A DNA stretch of 64,000 bases, from assembly GCA_020205615.1 (NCBI GenBank), contig CM035170.1, forward strand, positions 8,364,311-8,428,310. The letters run 5' to 3'. The notes under the pieces are model-generated. The model ran no database searches. It worked only from the letters and a program-made list of their open reading frames with translations, and was not told where the DNA came from. The position numbers were made by a program, and so were the translations under genes. Numbering within the stretch: the first letter of the stretch is position 1; each line of letters opens with the position of its first letter. Shown piece after piece: positions 32,835 through 47,430 of this stretch. The DNA is from Panax quinquefolius (taxonomy: Eukaryota > Streptophyta > Magnoliopsida > Apiales > Araliaceae).

Positions 32835-33395
32835 TGTAAGACCCCAATTTTTTTAAATAAAGATGAATTTTCTATAAATATCATTTTTGAATATTATGGA
32901 GTAAATTTGATATAATGTTATAGTTATGGGTAATATTTATAAATTTTGTAAAGTACGCAAGTTGTTATATAATATTCGATTGGTCGGGAAATATTCGTAC
33001 AACGGCACAATCATTGGTGGACCCCACAACGGAATTATTGTCGGATTGAGAAAACGACAAAAATACTTTATAAAAATAACGGCGGAAGTTTTTTTATCGT
33101 TAACTGTTGAAACACCCGTGTTAAAAGTAATGATGTCTGGCGTGATTGCATAATAGTGAGCGGTATTGATTATTGATGCTTACGTGAGAAGTCACTCGGT
33201 TTTATTCAATTATTGCTACGATAATTCTTTGCATAGTATCTCACATTATTTGATTCAATTATTGTTTATATTTTATATTTTATTAAATCAATAATTGAGA
33301 CGACAAAGTTATTAATATTATTATTTGCAATATTAACGATGTCTAGAAATTACATCGAGGAGAGGTAAAATATATTTATATTTATAAGTTTGTGA

Positions 33396-33449
<54 letters not shown>

Positions 33450-33480
33450 GTTAGTGGAGGATGGTGGAAAAGGTGGAGTG

Positions 33481-33523
<43 letters not shown>

Positions 33524-34054
33524 GGTGTGAGTAATTATATATATATAACTTATGTATGGAAAATGAAACGGTTGGAATGCAAGTTCACGGGATGTAAGAA
33601 GAAAAAAGGGGATGGCTTTGTAATGGTGGAATAGATATATGAATATATAATATGATGATAGTGACTTTTGGATGGTGGTGGTGGGAAAGTGTTCTGATGA
33701 TAGTGATAGGTGGGTGGTTTTGTTAAAACCATGTGTTATATATATATAATATATTATATATTTTTTTTGTTTGACTAAGTATGTTAGCATTTGAAAATAG
33801 ACGTCTGATGATTCAACAAAATTCAGCCCGTGATAATATTTCTGTTGCATCCGTGAATTATTTCTCAAATAGTATCCATTCCATTCTCCTATAAATAGAA
33901 GCTCATTCCTTCATTATTTCTTACGAATTCACTGAAACTCTAGAGAGAGAAATTATAGAGAAACTATAGAAAAGTATTCTGCTACTTCCCTACTCTTATA
34001 TCCAGTTTCTTTTACGATAAAGGGTATTATTTCTTTTGTATTCATGAAGAGAAC
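32835..34054 (+). mobile_element. LTR of element K, first part
   Basis: Starts TGTAAGACCCC and has a TATA box at 33889-33898 followed by the usual leader. It is interrupted at 34054 by LTR J, just where the hairpin array would begin; the rest lies beyond the window. A TA microsatellite (33403-33447, 33484-33515) and an imperfect TA-rich stretch (33725-33760) are inside. Minus-strand frames over this region are low complexity. Confidence 0.85.
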
Positions 34055-35922
34055 TGTGACGCCCCCAAAATAGGTATACATCACCTATCTTGAGTCGCCA
34101 AATACATAGTACAGAATTCAAATACAAACTTAATTATACAACAGTTGTGTAAAATACGACTAAACATATGCTGTGAGTTTTAATACAAATATTGTCATCT
34201 AGACAATATACAAACTCAATAGGGTCCTCATTACATTTATTATTACACTATTTCACAGAATAGTGAGGACTACTAATGCACCATCTAGGACCATCACTCT
34301 GTTCCCCGACTAGTCCTTGTTACGTTCTCATTTCCTGAAGAGAATAATGAAAGCAAAAGGGTGAGCTAAACTAGCCTAGTAAGAAATATTATGACTAAGA
34401 TAATGTAGAATAATTTATCGTTAGCCTTCAACAGTGTTAAACTGATAAAATATAATAAATATCAAGTTTAACTGTAGCGAAACAAGCAATCCATTAGAAG
34501 AGTCAAGTAGAGAATAAAATCTACTATCTTCTATGATTTAAAAGGTTTTTCATCACTTTTATCGGCGGGACTCGACAATAAATAATCCACATCATCGAAT
34601 CACCCCTGCACTACGGCCAAGGATATTCTTTAGTATCACGACCACAAATTATCCATGCACTACAACCAAGGACATTCGTGTATTCATTAATGGTCATGAT
34701 CATGCCAACAACTGTCCATTAATGCACTACGGGCCAATGAGGACTTTTACCACATCATTTGTAACATTACGGTCATAAACACACCGAATAAACCCTGGTC
34801 ATAATCATACCAAGTCCATCTATGCACTACAGGCCACAGATGACTTTTAACAAAATATAAACATGAGGATGATGACAATGATATAAGAATTCAATAAAAC
34901 AAGTTCAAGAATTAATTTATCCAGGAACTAATAACGTCCAAATTGTCGACATGATACTTCTTTGTAGAGTAAAATTCAAGAATGCTCAGAAGAATATTTC
35001 TATGAAAAGATACTAGATGAAGCGCAAATATCAAGGATATTCCACTAATTTCATGGAGTATAGAAGTCAAAGTTTTAACCAACTGAGTGTAATAAAGAAT
35101 GGAATAACAAAAGAAATCACACGGCATGCGATAGACCGCACAGACAGGTTATTCTAACAGAATAATAAATAATGGAATCAGGTCATGCATAAACGCACAG
35201 ACAGGACATTCCAACAGAATAATAAATAATGGAACCAGGTCATGCGTAAACGCACAGACAGGATATTCCAACAGAATAATAAACAATGGAACCAGGTCAT
35301 GCGTAAACGCACAGACAGGATGTTCCAACAGAATAATAAAGAATGGAGTAGAAGAAGAATTTCACCAAGTATAGGGTAGCCCGCGTATACAGGTTATTCC
35401 AACAGAATAATAAAGAATGGAATAACAGAAATTCTCTTCATGAATACAAAATAAATAATACCCCTTACCGTAAAAGAAACTGGATATAAGAGTAAGGAAG
35501 TAGCAGAATACTTTTCTATAGTTTCTCTATAATTTCTCTCTCTAGAGTTTCAGTGAATTCATAAGAAATAATGAAGGAATGAGCTTCTATTTATAGAAGA
35601 ATGGACTGAATAGTAACTAATTCATGAACGGTCCAGATTGATTTACTTTTAAGCAGACGGTCCAGTATTTAAAGAATTTTTTTAAATAAAATATAATATA
35701 TTCTATTTTTCATAAAAAACAAAACTTATTATATAATATATATATATAAATTATCACATGTTAGATTGAAAAAGAACACCCCAAGTGTGAATTATTTGCC
35801 TCCCTTTCTTGACTTTGTCAAATCTATATATATATATATAAATAATAAATAATAATACTACTTCCGTGCACCACCATAATTTCTCCTCTCCTCTTATTCC
35901 CACACACACACACACACACTAG

Positions 35923-35986
<64 letters not shown>

Positions 35987-36730
35987 ATACTGCAAAGAGT
36001 ATATATATAAGAAAAATTGAGATTACTTTCTCCCGACGATTTTGAAAAATGAGCAAGTGGGGGTTCAAATAATAGGCAAAATACATCATAAAAATTTCCA
36101 CAATATTTTTAACAACACTTATTATCATTATTATAATTCACAATATTAATCGACCAGGTCGTTCTCAGGAAAGAGGGGGCTTTCCAATAAGGATTTCTCC
36201 CTATTGGCGCGCAATTAGGTGACCAAACCTCTCCTTGACAGAACTTCTAGACATCGTTAATATTGCAAATAATAATATTAATAACTTTATCGTCTCAATT
36301 ATTGATTTAATAATATATAAAATATTGACAATAATTGAATCAAATAACGTAAGATACTATGCAGCAATTACTGTAGCAATAATTGAACAAAAATGAGTGA
36401 CTTCTCACGTAAGCATCAATAATCAATACCGTGTGGTACTGTGAAACTACGCGCATTACTGTACTTTTAACACCGAGTGTTTCAACAGTTAACGATAAAA
36501 CTTTCGCCGTTATTTTCATAAAGTATTTTTGTCGTTTTCTTAATCCGACATAATTCCGTTGTGGGGCCCATCAATGATTGTGCCGTTGTACGAATATTCC
36601 CTGTTAAAATGAATATTCCCCGACCAATCGAATATTATATAAAAACTTGCGTACTTTGCAAATTTTACAAATATTACCCACAACTATCACATTATATCAA
36701 ATTCATTCCATAATATTTAAAAATGATATT
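34055..36730 (-). mobile_element. LTR of element J, cut by element H
   Basis: Minus-strand LTR whose 3' end is TGTGACGCCCCC at 34055. It has a hairpin array (35095-35440), a TATA box (35586-35595, minus) and a (TA)n run (35925-35985). At 36730 it is interrupted by H, about 60-70 bases before its expected 5' end; the missing end would lie right of H. AGAAC (34050-34054) is the candidate left duplication. Confidence 0.85.
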
Positions 36731-39240
36731 TGTGACGCCCCAAAAATAGGTATACAACACCCATTTTGAGTCGTCAATAACATGGTACAGAAACAGCTAC
36801 AACTTTATTAATACAACATAAAAACTGTGAGTTTAAATACAAATATTGCCATCTAGACAATATTCATACCCAAATAAGTCCTCATTAGAATTATTGGTAC
36901 AATATTTTACAAAAATGGTGAGGACTACTAAAACAACTTCTTAGAACCTTCATTCCATACCCCGACTAGTACTCGCTACATTCTCGCCTCCTGAGAAGAA
37001 AAATGGAACAAAAAGAAAAAGGGTGAGCTCAACTAGCCCAGTAAAGAATATTATGACTAAGATTACATAAAACAAATTATCGTTAGTCTTCAACAGGGCT
37101 AATAGAATACAATAAACAACCAGTTTTAAATCAATATTCGCAGCGAAAATAATAATTCATTAGAAGAGTTAAGTAGAGAATGCAATATACTATCTTCTAT
37201 ATATGAATTTAAAAGTTCATCGTCGATATTTTATCCCTGTAACATCAATCAATATATATCTAGAATTAAATATTCATCTTTGCACTACAGGCCAAAGATA
37301 TTCATCGATTAGTCATGTTCATCTAAACACTGTTCATCTTTTACACTACGGGCCAAAGATATTCATCGAAAAATCATTCATCTTTGCACTACATGCCAAA
37401 GATATTCAAAGAATATCATCATTTAGGATGAGGATGATGAAAAATATTTTAAAAAAGCGAATCCAAAGAAACAAAAGAATAAATATTAAGGATTAAGTAT
37501 TTAACTTATTCCATGTCCAAAATACCTCATAAATAATCATAGTGGAGTAAAATTCAAAATGATCAAAACATGGATACAATCAAAGCTAGTATCCATAATA
37601 GATATTTTGACTGAAAAACAAAAATTTAATTTTTACGTGAATAGTGTCGATTATTAAGTGAATAGTCTTAGTATCGTGAATAGTCTTGCAGTATCGTGAA
37701 TAGTAACCCCGATACAAAAAGTTCCAAATTTGATAAAAAGTTCAAACCAATATTTTGGCATAATGATATTGAAAAAAATAATATCATTTAAGAAGAAAAT
37801 AACATCCCTTACCTCGAAAGAATAGTACTTCTGGCTAGAATACTGAATATAATGGTGAAGGGAGCTTGCACCGTATAACAACACTCAAAGTATCAAAATA
37901 CTCACAAGAATACGCTCAATATATCGAGAGAAAAAGAGAGAGAATATTTCAGTTTCTGGTGTGATTTTCAATTTTAACCTAAGCACCCTATTTATAAGAA
38001 AATGCTTAGAACACCAAAGCAGAAAATTTAATATAATATTAATATATATAATCAAATTTCTTACGCCCACTTTCTTAGATCTGAATGCAGCCACTTACAT
38101 CACATGCAAGACCCACAATAATGACCAAAAACGTTTTTCATATTAAAAATAATTAAAACTTTCAAAAATCAATTATTTTGGAATTTCGGAGCTTCAATAA
38201 TTCATAATAAATAGCCCTTTTGTCAGAAAAATTCAAACCTTATGTCTTTTCCATAGGAAATTCCATTATCTACAACTTTGCAGAAGAAAGTGTTTCCACA
38301 TTCCAAACAGAAATTGACTGAAATCCACAAACAAACGATTTTACAGCTATAATCAAATTTCAGTCAAGAAATGGGGTCCACCGACATGTTTAACATGTTT
38401 TTAACTTTTATTGCAACAAAAATACTCTTCCTCCTCATATACTCATATATCCCACATTCATTGTAAAAATATCACCATTATTATATTATTAAAATATAAT
38501 TATTTAAATGAATTAATTTATCAGAAAAAGATAAAATATTAATTTTCAACAATTGTCACATTAAAAAATTTCTCCACCTATATCCACATAAAATCAATAT
38601 TTTCCTCATCATATAAATCAATAATTAATTATTCACAAATAATATTACGTAATCACAATCTCGACAACCGGTAGTTCCCAGGAAAGAGGGGCTTTCGATA
38701 AGGATTTCTCCTTCTTGGCCGCAATTAGGTGACCAAACCTCTCCTTAGATAGAACTTTCTAGACATTGCCAATAATATTATCTAATAATATTATTCGGAT
38801 AATATGAATTATTGCTCTCGATAATGGAAAATCTTTGTAGTGACAATTATTGAAACAACGATAATATAAAATATCAACGTAGCAATTATTGAATCAATAA
38901 AATAAAATATTTGAGCAAGAATTACTTTGTAACAATTATTGAGTAGTGCCTTCTTACGTAAGAATCAATAATTGGTGCAATACTGCGTGTTCTTGTGTTT
39001 TAACCACCGAGTATTTCAACAGTATTAACGGTATTAACAACGCCGTTATTTATAAACAACTTATTTTTGTCGTTTTCTTCATCCAATCGCTTTCCGTTAT
39101 GGGGCCCACACAAGACTGCTCCGTTGTACGAATATTCTCCGACAACAAGAATATTCCACGACCAAACGAATATTCCACGACAACAATGAATATTTTATAA
39201 CCACTTGCTTATTTGAAATATTTGCGCATTTTACCCATAA
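36731..39240 (-). mobile_element. 3' LTR of element H, left segment
   Basis: Starts TGTGACGCCCC on the plus strand (LTR 3' end) and resembles S1 closely. It is interrupted at 39240 by element G and continues at 51539-51632. ATATT (36726-36730) is the candidate left target duplication in J. TATA box at about 37988-37996 (minus). Confidence 0.9.
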
Positions 39241-41542
39241 TGTGACGCCCCCAAAATAGGTATACATCACCTATTTTGAGTTGTCAATACATGGTACAGA
39301 AACAACTACAACTTTATTATTACAACAGTAAAACTGTGAGTTTGAATACAAATATTATCTTCTAGACAATATCTATACTCAAATAAATCCTCATCACATT
39401 TATTGATACATTATTTTACAAAAATGGTGAGGACTACTAAACAATCCTTTCTAAAACCTTCATTCCATACCCCAGGCTAATTTTCTCGCTATATTCTCGC
39501 CTCCCGAGAAAAATGGAACAAAAAGGAAAAGGGTGAGCTCAACTAGCTCGATAAAGAATATTATGACTAAGATAATATACAACAAATTATCGTTAGTCTT
39601 CAACGAGGAAAAATCTAATAGAATACAATAGACAACAAATTTTAAATCAATATTACAATGAAAATAATAATTCATTAGAAGAGTTAAGTAGAGAATGCAA
39701 ACTACTATATTCTATGTATGAATTTAAAAGTTCATCGCCTATCTTTTATCCCCTGTAACATCAATCAATATACATCCGGAATCAAATATTCATCTTTGCA
39801 TTACGGGCCAAAGATATTCATCGACCGGTCATGTTCATTTAAACACTGCTTCATCTTTTTACTCTACTGAGCCAAAGATATTCTTGAAAATCATTCATCT
39901 TTGCACTACAGGGCCAAAGATATTCTTAAGAAATCATTCATCTTTTGCACTACTGAGCCAAAGATATTCCATAATATCATCATTTAAGACCGAGGATGAT
40001 GAAAATATTTTTTAAAAGAAGCGAATCAAGTGAAACAAAATGACAAGGATTAAGGATTAAGGATTAGTACTTGGTTTTATCCACGTCCAAAAATACCTCA
40101 AAAATAATCATAGTGGTGTAAAATTCAAGAATGATCAAAACATGGATACAATCGAGTTAGTATCCGGAATAGATGTTTTAGACGAAAAGAAGAAATTTTA
40201 TTTTTCTATTGAATAGTACCAGTATCGTGAATAGTCTTAGTATCGTGAATAGTCTTGAGTATCGTGAATAGTAACTCAGACACCAAAAGATAGAAATTCC
40301 ACAAAAACATCTTCACGCTTTACATGAATAGTACTGCGTGAATAGTAACTTCATGAATAGTAACTTCGTGAATAGTAACTCATGAATAGTAACCCATGAA
40401 TAAGTAACCCCGACATGAAAAAGTTCCAAATTTGATAAAACTTGGATCAACATTTCAAAGATAATGATATTGAAGAAATAATATCATTACTGAAAAAAAA
40501 TAATATCCCTTACCTCGAAAGATTAGTACTTCTAAATTTGAACACAGGATATAGGCTATGACTTGAACTTGCACCGTATATCAACACTCAAAGTATACTC
40601 ACAAGAATACGCTCAAAATATCGAGAGAAAATAGAGAAAAACTTGGGTTTACGGTATGATTTTCAATTCTAACATAAGCTCCTATTTATAGGAAAAATGC
40701 TTAGAACACCAAAAGTAGAAAATTGAATATAATAATATTATTTATAAACAAAATTCTTTAGCACACCTTTGAAATCTGATTTCAGCCATAGCACATGTTA
40801 AATGAGGTTCACAAACTCACCAAAAACGTTTTTCTCAAAATAATTAATTAAAACTCCCAAAATCAATTATTTGAACTCAAAACTTTAATAATTCATAATA
40901 AATAGCCTTTTTGTCAGAAAATTCAAATCTCGCGACTTTTGATAGGAAATTCAATTCTCTACAACTTTGCAGAAGAAAGTTTTTCCAAATTCCAAACAGA
41001 AATTGACCGATCCACAAACGGGCGATTTTACATGCTATAATCAAATTTCGGTCAATAATTGTGTCCACCAACACTCAAAATATGTGTTAAACATTTAATG
41101 TCACAAAAATACTCTTCCTCCTCATATACTCATATATCCCACATTCATTATAAAAATATCACCGTTAATATATTATTAAAATAATATATTTAAATGAATT
41201 ATTTTATCAGAAAATGATAAAATATTAATTTTCAACAATTGTCATTTTAAAAATTTTCTCCATCTATATCCACATAAAATCAATATTTTCCCCATCATAT
41301 AAATCAATAATAATATTACAGAATCACAGATCTTGGCAACGGTAGTTCTCCGAGGAAAGAGGGGCTTTCGAATAAAATTTCTCCTTCTTGGCGCAAGCGA
41401 TTAGATGACCAAACCTCTCCTTAGATGCGAACTTTCTAGACATTGCCAATAATGTTATCTAATAATATTATTCGGATAATATGAATTATTGCTTCGATAA
41501 TGGAAAATACGTGTGTAATGACAATTTATTGAAACAACAGGT
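39241..41542 (-). repeat. 3' LTR of element G, left segment
   Basis: Pairs with the 5' LTR from 48748. Long stretches are identical and differences are clustered in short patches. TATA at 40681-40690 (minus). A GTGAATAGTAAC tandem array lies at 40200-40410. Confidence 0.9.
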
Positions 41543-43952
41543 TGTGGCGCCCCAAAATTAGGTATCGTCACCCATCTTGGGTCGCCACTTACATGGTACA
41601 TAAATTCAAATACAACTTACTAACCTAAGCGTAGGTATACAATACGACATAAACATGAGTTTGAATACAAATATTATCTACTAGATATTATACAAACTCA
41701 AAAGGAGTCCTCATTACAACTATTATCACACTATTTCACGTAATAGTGAGGACTACTAATCTATCCTCGGACCATTACTTACGTTCCCAGACTAAGTCCC
41801 GGCTATGTTCTCATTTCTGAAGAGAACAACAAAAAGAAAGGGTGAGCTCAACTAGCCCAAGAAGAAATATTATGACTAAGATAATGCGTATATAAATTAT
41901 CATTAGCCTTGACGATGTTAAACGATAAAATACAATAGACAACCAATTTAAGCTGCGGTAATTAGCAATCCATTAAAAGAGTCAAGTAGAGAATAAAGTC
42001 TACTATCTTTTAGGTTTTAAAAGGTTTTCATCAATTTTTATCGAGACTCGACAATAAATAAACCACCACATCTAATCATCCCCGTATACCACGGTCAAGG
42101 ATTTTCATCAAATTATCAATGGTCATGACTATACTTAGAATCACCCACAGTCATAATCATATCAAAAACTATCCATCAACGCATTACAGAGCCACTTTGA
42201 GGACTTTTGTCACATCATTTATATCAAGTCATGATTATCTTAGAATGATCCACGGTCATAATCATACTAAGTTCATCTATGCACGTAAGCCAAAGATAAC
42301 ATAATATAACATGAGGATGATGACAATGACATAATAATTCAATAAAACAAGTTCAAGAATTATTTAATCCATGAATTAATAACGTCCAAATTGTCAACAT
42401 GATCTTTGTTTAGTAGAGTAAAATTCAAGAATGATCGGAAGAATATTTCCATGAAAAGATCTTTGGATGAAACGCAAATATCGAGGATATTCTACTAATT
42501 TCATGGAGTATAGAAGTCAAAGTTTTAACCAATTTGGGTATAATAAAGAATGGAATAACAAAAGAAATCACCATGCATGCGGTGCCGCATAGGACGAGTT
42601 ATTCAATGTAAATAATAATAACGGAACCGGTCGGTGAAATTCACGCAAGCGGGATGTTCCAACCGAGAATAATAAAGATGGAACCCGGATCCGGGTGTAA
42701 AACACACGATAGGATATTCCAATGAGAATAATAAAAAGCGGAACCCGGTCGGGTGTAAAACACACACATGCGAGGATGTTCCAACGAGAATAATAAAAAG
42801 CGGAACCAGTCCGTGTAAAACACACGAGCGTGATGTTCCAGCGAGAATAATAGAAGAATGTCACCAAGTATAGGGTAAACCATGCGTACCAAAAGTTATT
42901 CAATGTATAAATAAAATGGAATAACATAAGGATTTCACCAAGTATAGGATATGCATATATACTGAGGTTATGTATAGGGTATATCACTTTTACAAGTTAT
43001 TCCAACGAATAATAGTGAATGGAATAATGAAGTTCTCTTCAAGAAGAAAGAATAACACCCTTACAGTAAAAAAGAACTGAATATAGAAGTAGTGAAGTAG
43101 CGAAATACTCTTCTTCTTTCTATAACTTTCTCTCTATAGCTTCTCTCTATAATTTCTCTCTAGAGTTTCAATGAATTAGTAAGAAAATAATGAAGGAATG
43201 AGCTCTATTTATAGGAAAATGGAATGCGTAGTAACTAATCCATGAGCGGTCCAGTTGATTTACTTTAATCGGACGGTCCATATTTAAAGAAAAATCTTTT
43301 AAATAAAATATAATATATTCTATTTATATAAAAATATTTTACTATGCAAACACTATCAATCTATGCAAAACACTTATCTGAAAACACTATACGACACTAT
43401 GCATAATAAAATATAATATATTCTATTTATAGAATAACTTTAATAAAGTATTCTATTTTATATAAAAGATGTTTACGCTTTATTACGTTAATAATCTGAA
43501 TAAAACAAAAGCGTCATTATCGCTTATAATAATTCATATTATTAATCGTGATAATGGAATCAAACCGGTGACTTCTCACATAGGCATCGATAATCAATAC
43601 CGGTGTGCTTTCTATGCAACCACACGTATTCTTGTACTTTTACTACCGAGTAGTAGTTCAACGATGATCAGCGGTAAAACTTCCGTTATTTTAATAAAAT
43701 ATTTTTGTCGTTTTCTCGATCAAATGATAATTACATTATGAGGTCCACCAATGATTGAGTGGTTGTTATGCGAATATTCCCTCGCTAAATCGAATATTCC
43801 CCAACCAATCGAATATAATATAACCACTTGCATACTTTGCAAAATTTATAAATACTACCCACAACTATAATATTATCTCAAATTCACACCATAATATTAA
43901 AAATTATTTTGACAAAATTTAAATCTTTATTGATAAAATCTGGGGTCTCACA
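41543..43952 (-). mobile_element. Solo LTR L inside the 3' LTR of G
   Basis: Ends TGTGGCGCCCC (41543, one change from TGTGACG) and GGGGTCTCACA (43952), 2410 bases, type A. The flanks join as G LTR sequence (GAAACAAC...AATATAAAATATC). No clean target duplication is visible: CAGGT on the left, ACGAA on the right. Contains a hairpin array (42545-43030) and TATA (43204-43213, minus). Confidence 0.8.
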
Positions 43953-44443
43953 ACGAAGAATATAAAATATCAATGCAAAGAATTATTGAATCAATAAAAT
44001 AAAATCTTGAATAGTAATTCTTAACAATTATTGAGTAGTGCCTTCTTTACGTAAGAATCAATAATTGGTGCGATACGATGTCTTCTTGTTCAACAACGCG
44101 ATATTGTGTTTTAAACCATTGGGTATTCCAACAATGATAATTGTAAACAACTATGCCGTTATTTATAAACAACTTATATTTGTCGTTTTCTTCATCCAAT
44201 CGCTTTCCGTTATGGGGCCCACAAAAGATCTGCTTGTGGTCGCATTTAATATTCCCAAAAGTACGAATATTCCACGACCAAACGAATATTCCCAAATAAT
44301 AATGAATATTTTATAACCACTTGCTTATTCAAATATTTATGCATTTTACCCATAACTAACCACATTAATCAAATCAACCCTTACTATTTCAAAATAATAA
44401 ATAGAGGAAATTCCATTTTATTAAAAAAAATTCGGGTCTTACA
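43953..44443 (-). repeat. 3' LTR of element G, right segment
   Basis: Completes the G 3' LTR after L, matching 51051-51538, and ends GGGTCTTACA next to the polypurine tract. Confidence 0.88.
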
Positions 44444-44457
44444 ACCTCCCTCCTTAT
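44444..44457 (-). promoter_or_regulatory. Polypurine tract of element G
   Basis: Minus-strand ATAAGGAGGGAGGT before the LTR start TGTAAGACCCG. Confidence 0.85.
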
Positions 44458-46060
44458 GCAATTTAAGTCCTCGAAATTGGCGTCACGTACACAGTGTTTG
44501 AAAAGATGAGAATACCTCGCTTTAATTTCTGTTTCCAACTCCGGTCATTTCCTCTATAGCATGATTCCTCCACAAAACTTTAACTTGTGGTATGACCTTT
44601 CTTAGCGTAGGACATGCTCCTTCCTATCCAAGATCTTGATAGGTACCTCCTCATACGTTAAGTCTTGACTATCTCTCGTGCGGTTCTAACTCAATAACGT
44701 GGTTCGGTCTTTCACATATTTACGAAATACGGATATGTGAAACACATTATGAACACGAGACATACTCGGAGAATGCGCAAGTCTATAGGCTACATTTCCT
44801 ACTCGGTCGAAATTTGAAATGGACCAATAAATGCGTGGATTGAGCTTTCCTCTCTTCCCAAATCTTGTAACTCCCTTCCATGGAGCAACTTCATGACAAT
44901 ACATGATCCCCTACATTAAATTCCATGTCCTTTCGATGAAGATCCGCATAACTCTTTTGTCGATCTTGTGCCGTTTGTATCGTTATCGAATCATTTGGAT
45001 CTTTTTGGTAGTCATACGTTACTAACTTTCGGGTCCCAACAATGTTGCTTCACCCACCTCATCCCAACATATTGGAGAACGACATTTTCGTCCATATAAT
45101 GCTTCAAATGGAGCCACACCTATACTTGCACGATAAGCTTGTTGTTGTAGAAGAATTCCACCAATGGTAAATACTTATCCCAACTACCCTTGAAGTCTAG
45201 GACCACGAGTCTTAATAGATCTTCAAGAGTTTGAATAGTCCTCTCGATTGTCCGTCCGGTTTGGGGATGGTATGCGAACTAAATCGCAAATCAGTGCCCA
45301 TAGCTTTTTTGCAAGCTAACCCAAAATCTTGAAGTGAATCTTGGGTCACGATCCAAACTATGGATACTGGGCATGCCATGCAACCTCACAATCTCATTCA
45401 CGTACATACTAGCAAGGCGTTCAAGGGAATAAGTCTCCGTATCGGCAAGAAATGAAGCGGACTTGGTTAATCTATCAACAATAACCCAAATAGCATTGAT
45501 GCCTTGAGAAACCGTAGGGAAGACCCGTAAATGCTGAAATCCATGGTAATGTGTTCCCACTTCCATTTCGAATCTCAAGTGGTTGTAACGGACCCTTAGG
45601 TACTAGATGTGCTCGCCTTTACCGTTAACAAGTTAAACACATTGAGATAAACTTTGCAATCTCTCTCTTCATATTGTTCCGCCAAAATGTATGTCGAAGA
45701 TCACGATACATTTATTACTTCGAGATGGATTGCAAATGGCGTGTGTGTGCCTCCATCATAATCTTGTACTTCAAATCGAGTCGTTAGGAACACAAAGTCT
45801 AGAGTGGACTCAAGTATTCCTTCTTCATTAATTCTCGCTTAGGAATAGCTCCTTCTTGTACTTTCTTCTTCATACGCATCATTCCGGATTCGGTGGCTTG
45901 AGCAACCTTAACTTTTCTATTAAAGTTGGCTCTGTCGTATATACTTGACATCATCGCTTTTCGTTCCGCATATGATCTTCTACTCGATGCGTCGACTACC
46001 ACGTTAAACTTTACGGGGATGGTATTGAATAGTGTGGTCGTAGTCTTTCAATAGCTTGAG
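44458..46060 (-). pseudogene. Integrase and connector of element G, frameshifted
   Basis: From right to left the connector, zinc-finger region, core and chromodomain-like tail can be read in shifting frames. The clearest piece (45291-45578) has [34 protein letters not shown] and [12 protein letters not shown] with a catalytic Asp. YHPQTGRT and LVEFFYNN (Glu) follow, then 44686-44904 with PWKGVTRFGKRGKLNPR and SMSRVHNVFH. At least ten frameshifts separate these. The order is the same as in H. Confidence 0.75.
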
Positions 46061-46560
46061 CCAACGTCATTTGCCGCGTGTTGAGTTCTTTTTTAGTGAA
46101 GAAATATTTAAGGCTTTTATGGTGCGAATATATCTCCACTTTCTCCCCATATAGATAGTGCCTCCATATTTTTTAAGCGAAAACGCTTATTTTGCCAACT
46201 CTAGATCATGAGTAGGATAATTCCTCTCATACTCTTTAAGTTGTCATGAGGCATAGGCTATGACTTTCCCACGTTGCATGAGAACACATCCTAACCCTTT
46301 GCACCGAAGCATCAGATAACAAATCCATCCAGAACCGGATGGTATTGTTAGAACAGTCTTAAAATAAGTCTCCTCTTAAGCTCTTGGAAACTTTTCTCGC
46401 ATTCTTCGCTCCAAATGAATTTTGTATCCTTCCGAGTTAAATGAGTTAATGGAGTAGCGATTCGAGAAAACCCTTCCATGAATCTCCGATAATAACCAAC
46501 TAAGCCTGAAAGCTACGTATTTAGATTACTGAGCTTAGGTTGTTCTCAATCGTGACTCAT
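46060..46560 (-). pseudogene. RNase H of element G, frameshifted
   Basis: Fragments matching H at 53240-53740: [35 protein letters not shown] (catalytic Glu), then [12 protein letters not shown]. The first catalytic Asp (DASG in H) is not readable. Function is lost. Confidence 0.7.
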
Positions 46561-47430
46561 ATCCCAACCTTGGATAAGCGTTACAATGACACCTATCGGT
46601 TTACTATCGCATTTAATATGGTGTCCCCTACGAGATGCGGCTTCGGTGCATTCCACAAAGGAAGTCACTAGATAAAGGCTCGGTACCAAATTCTATAGTT
46701 GAATTTTAACTCACGAAGTTCAATAGGAGCCATTCGATATGAGATTTTAGAAATGAGTTTTGTCTGCAGGGTTCAAAGTCGATACAAAATTTAATATCAC
46801 ACTTTGGGAGTAAGCGAAAAATTCTTGAGAAAATACGTCGGGAAAAATTAATAACAACAGGAATATTATTCAAATCTGACGTGTCTTTATTCAAATCCAT
46901 AACATGGACTAAGAACTTGACATCCGTAATAAACGAATGACTTCATGGCTTAATATGAAAATGTTTGACTACAATGGTTTGATTGCTTGAATTCGAATAA
47001 CAGGTTGCTTAGGAATATGAAAACTAACAACCTTACGAAAAGTAATCAATTTCGGCGTGATGAGTAGTTAACCTTAAAATCACATCAAAAGCAAATATCT
47101 CTATAGAAATAAGGTTAACGGGTAATGTGATAGTGCCAACTTTGAATCAAGCAAGATTTCTAAACAACGGATGTAATGAAAGTTTCTCCTAACTGAGTCT
47201 CCATAAATAGGTCAAAGTCTAATTTCTCCGTAGTCAAGTTCAAGCGTTGGCGCAAGCAAGAGAGATAAAAGAATGGGTAGAACCAGTATTCTAGTAAGGT
47301 ATAAACTTCGCAAGAATTTATAATTAACTAACCCGTGTACAACTTCGTTCGGGTTCCTCGCATTTTGACCGGTCACAACACAAAACGCTCTTCCAAGAAT
47401 CGTTGTCTTTGACTTTTTCCGGGACATCCT
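46560..47430 (-). pseudogene. Protease and PR-RT linker of element G; RT core absent
   Basis: 47212-47427 reads VVTGQNARNPNEV and then the protease region with the active site damaged. 46706-46900 holds the linker (FRLLPKCDIKFCIDFEP). Between the linker and RNase H, G is about 450 bases shorter than H, and the RT segment with FGLTNAPA and FIDD is missing. Confidence 0.7.

Noticed and set aside
33350..33868. 172-codon minus-strand frame
   Set aside because: Mostly TA-microsatellite translation (IYIYIY) in LTR K, not conserved in the other LTRs.
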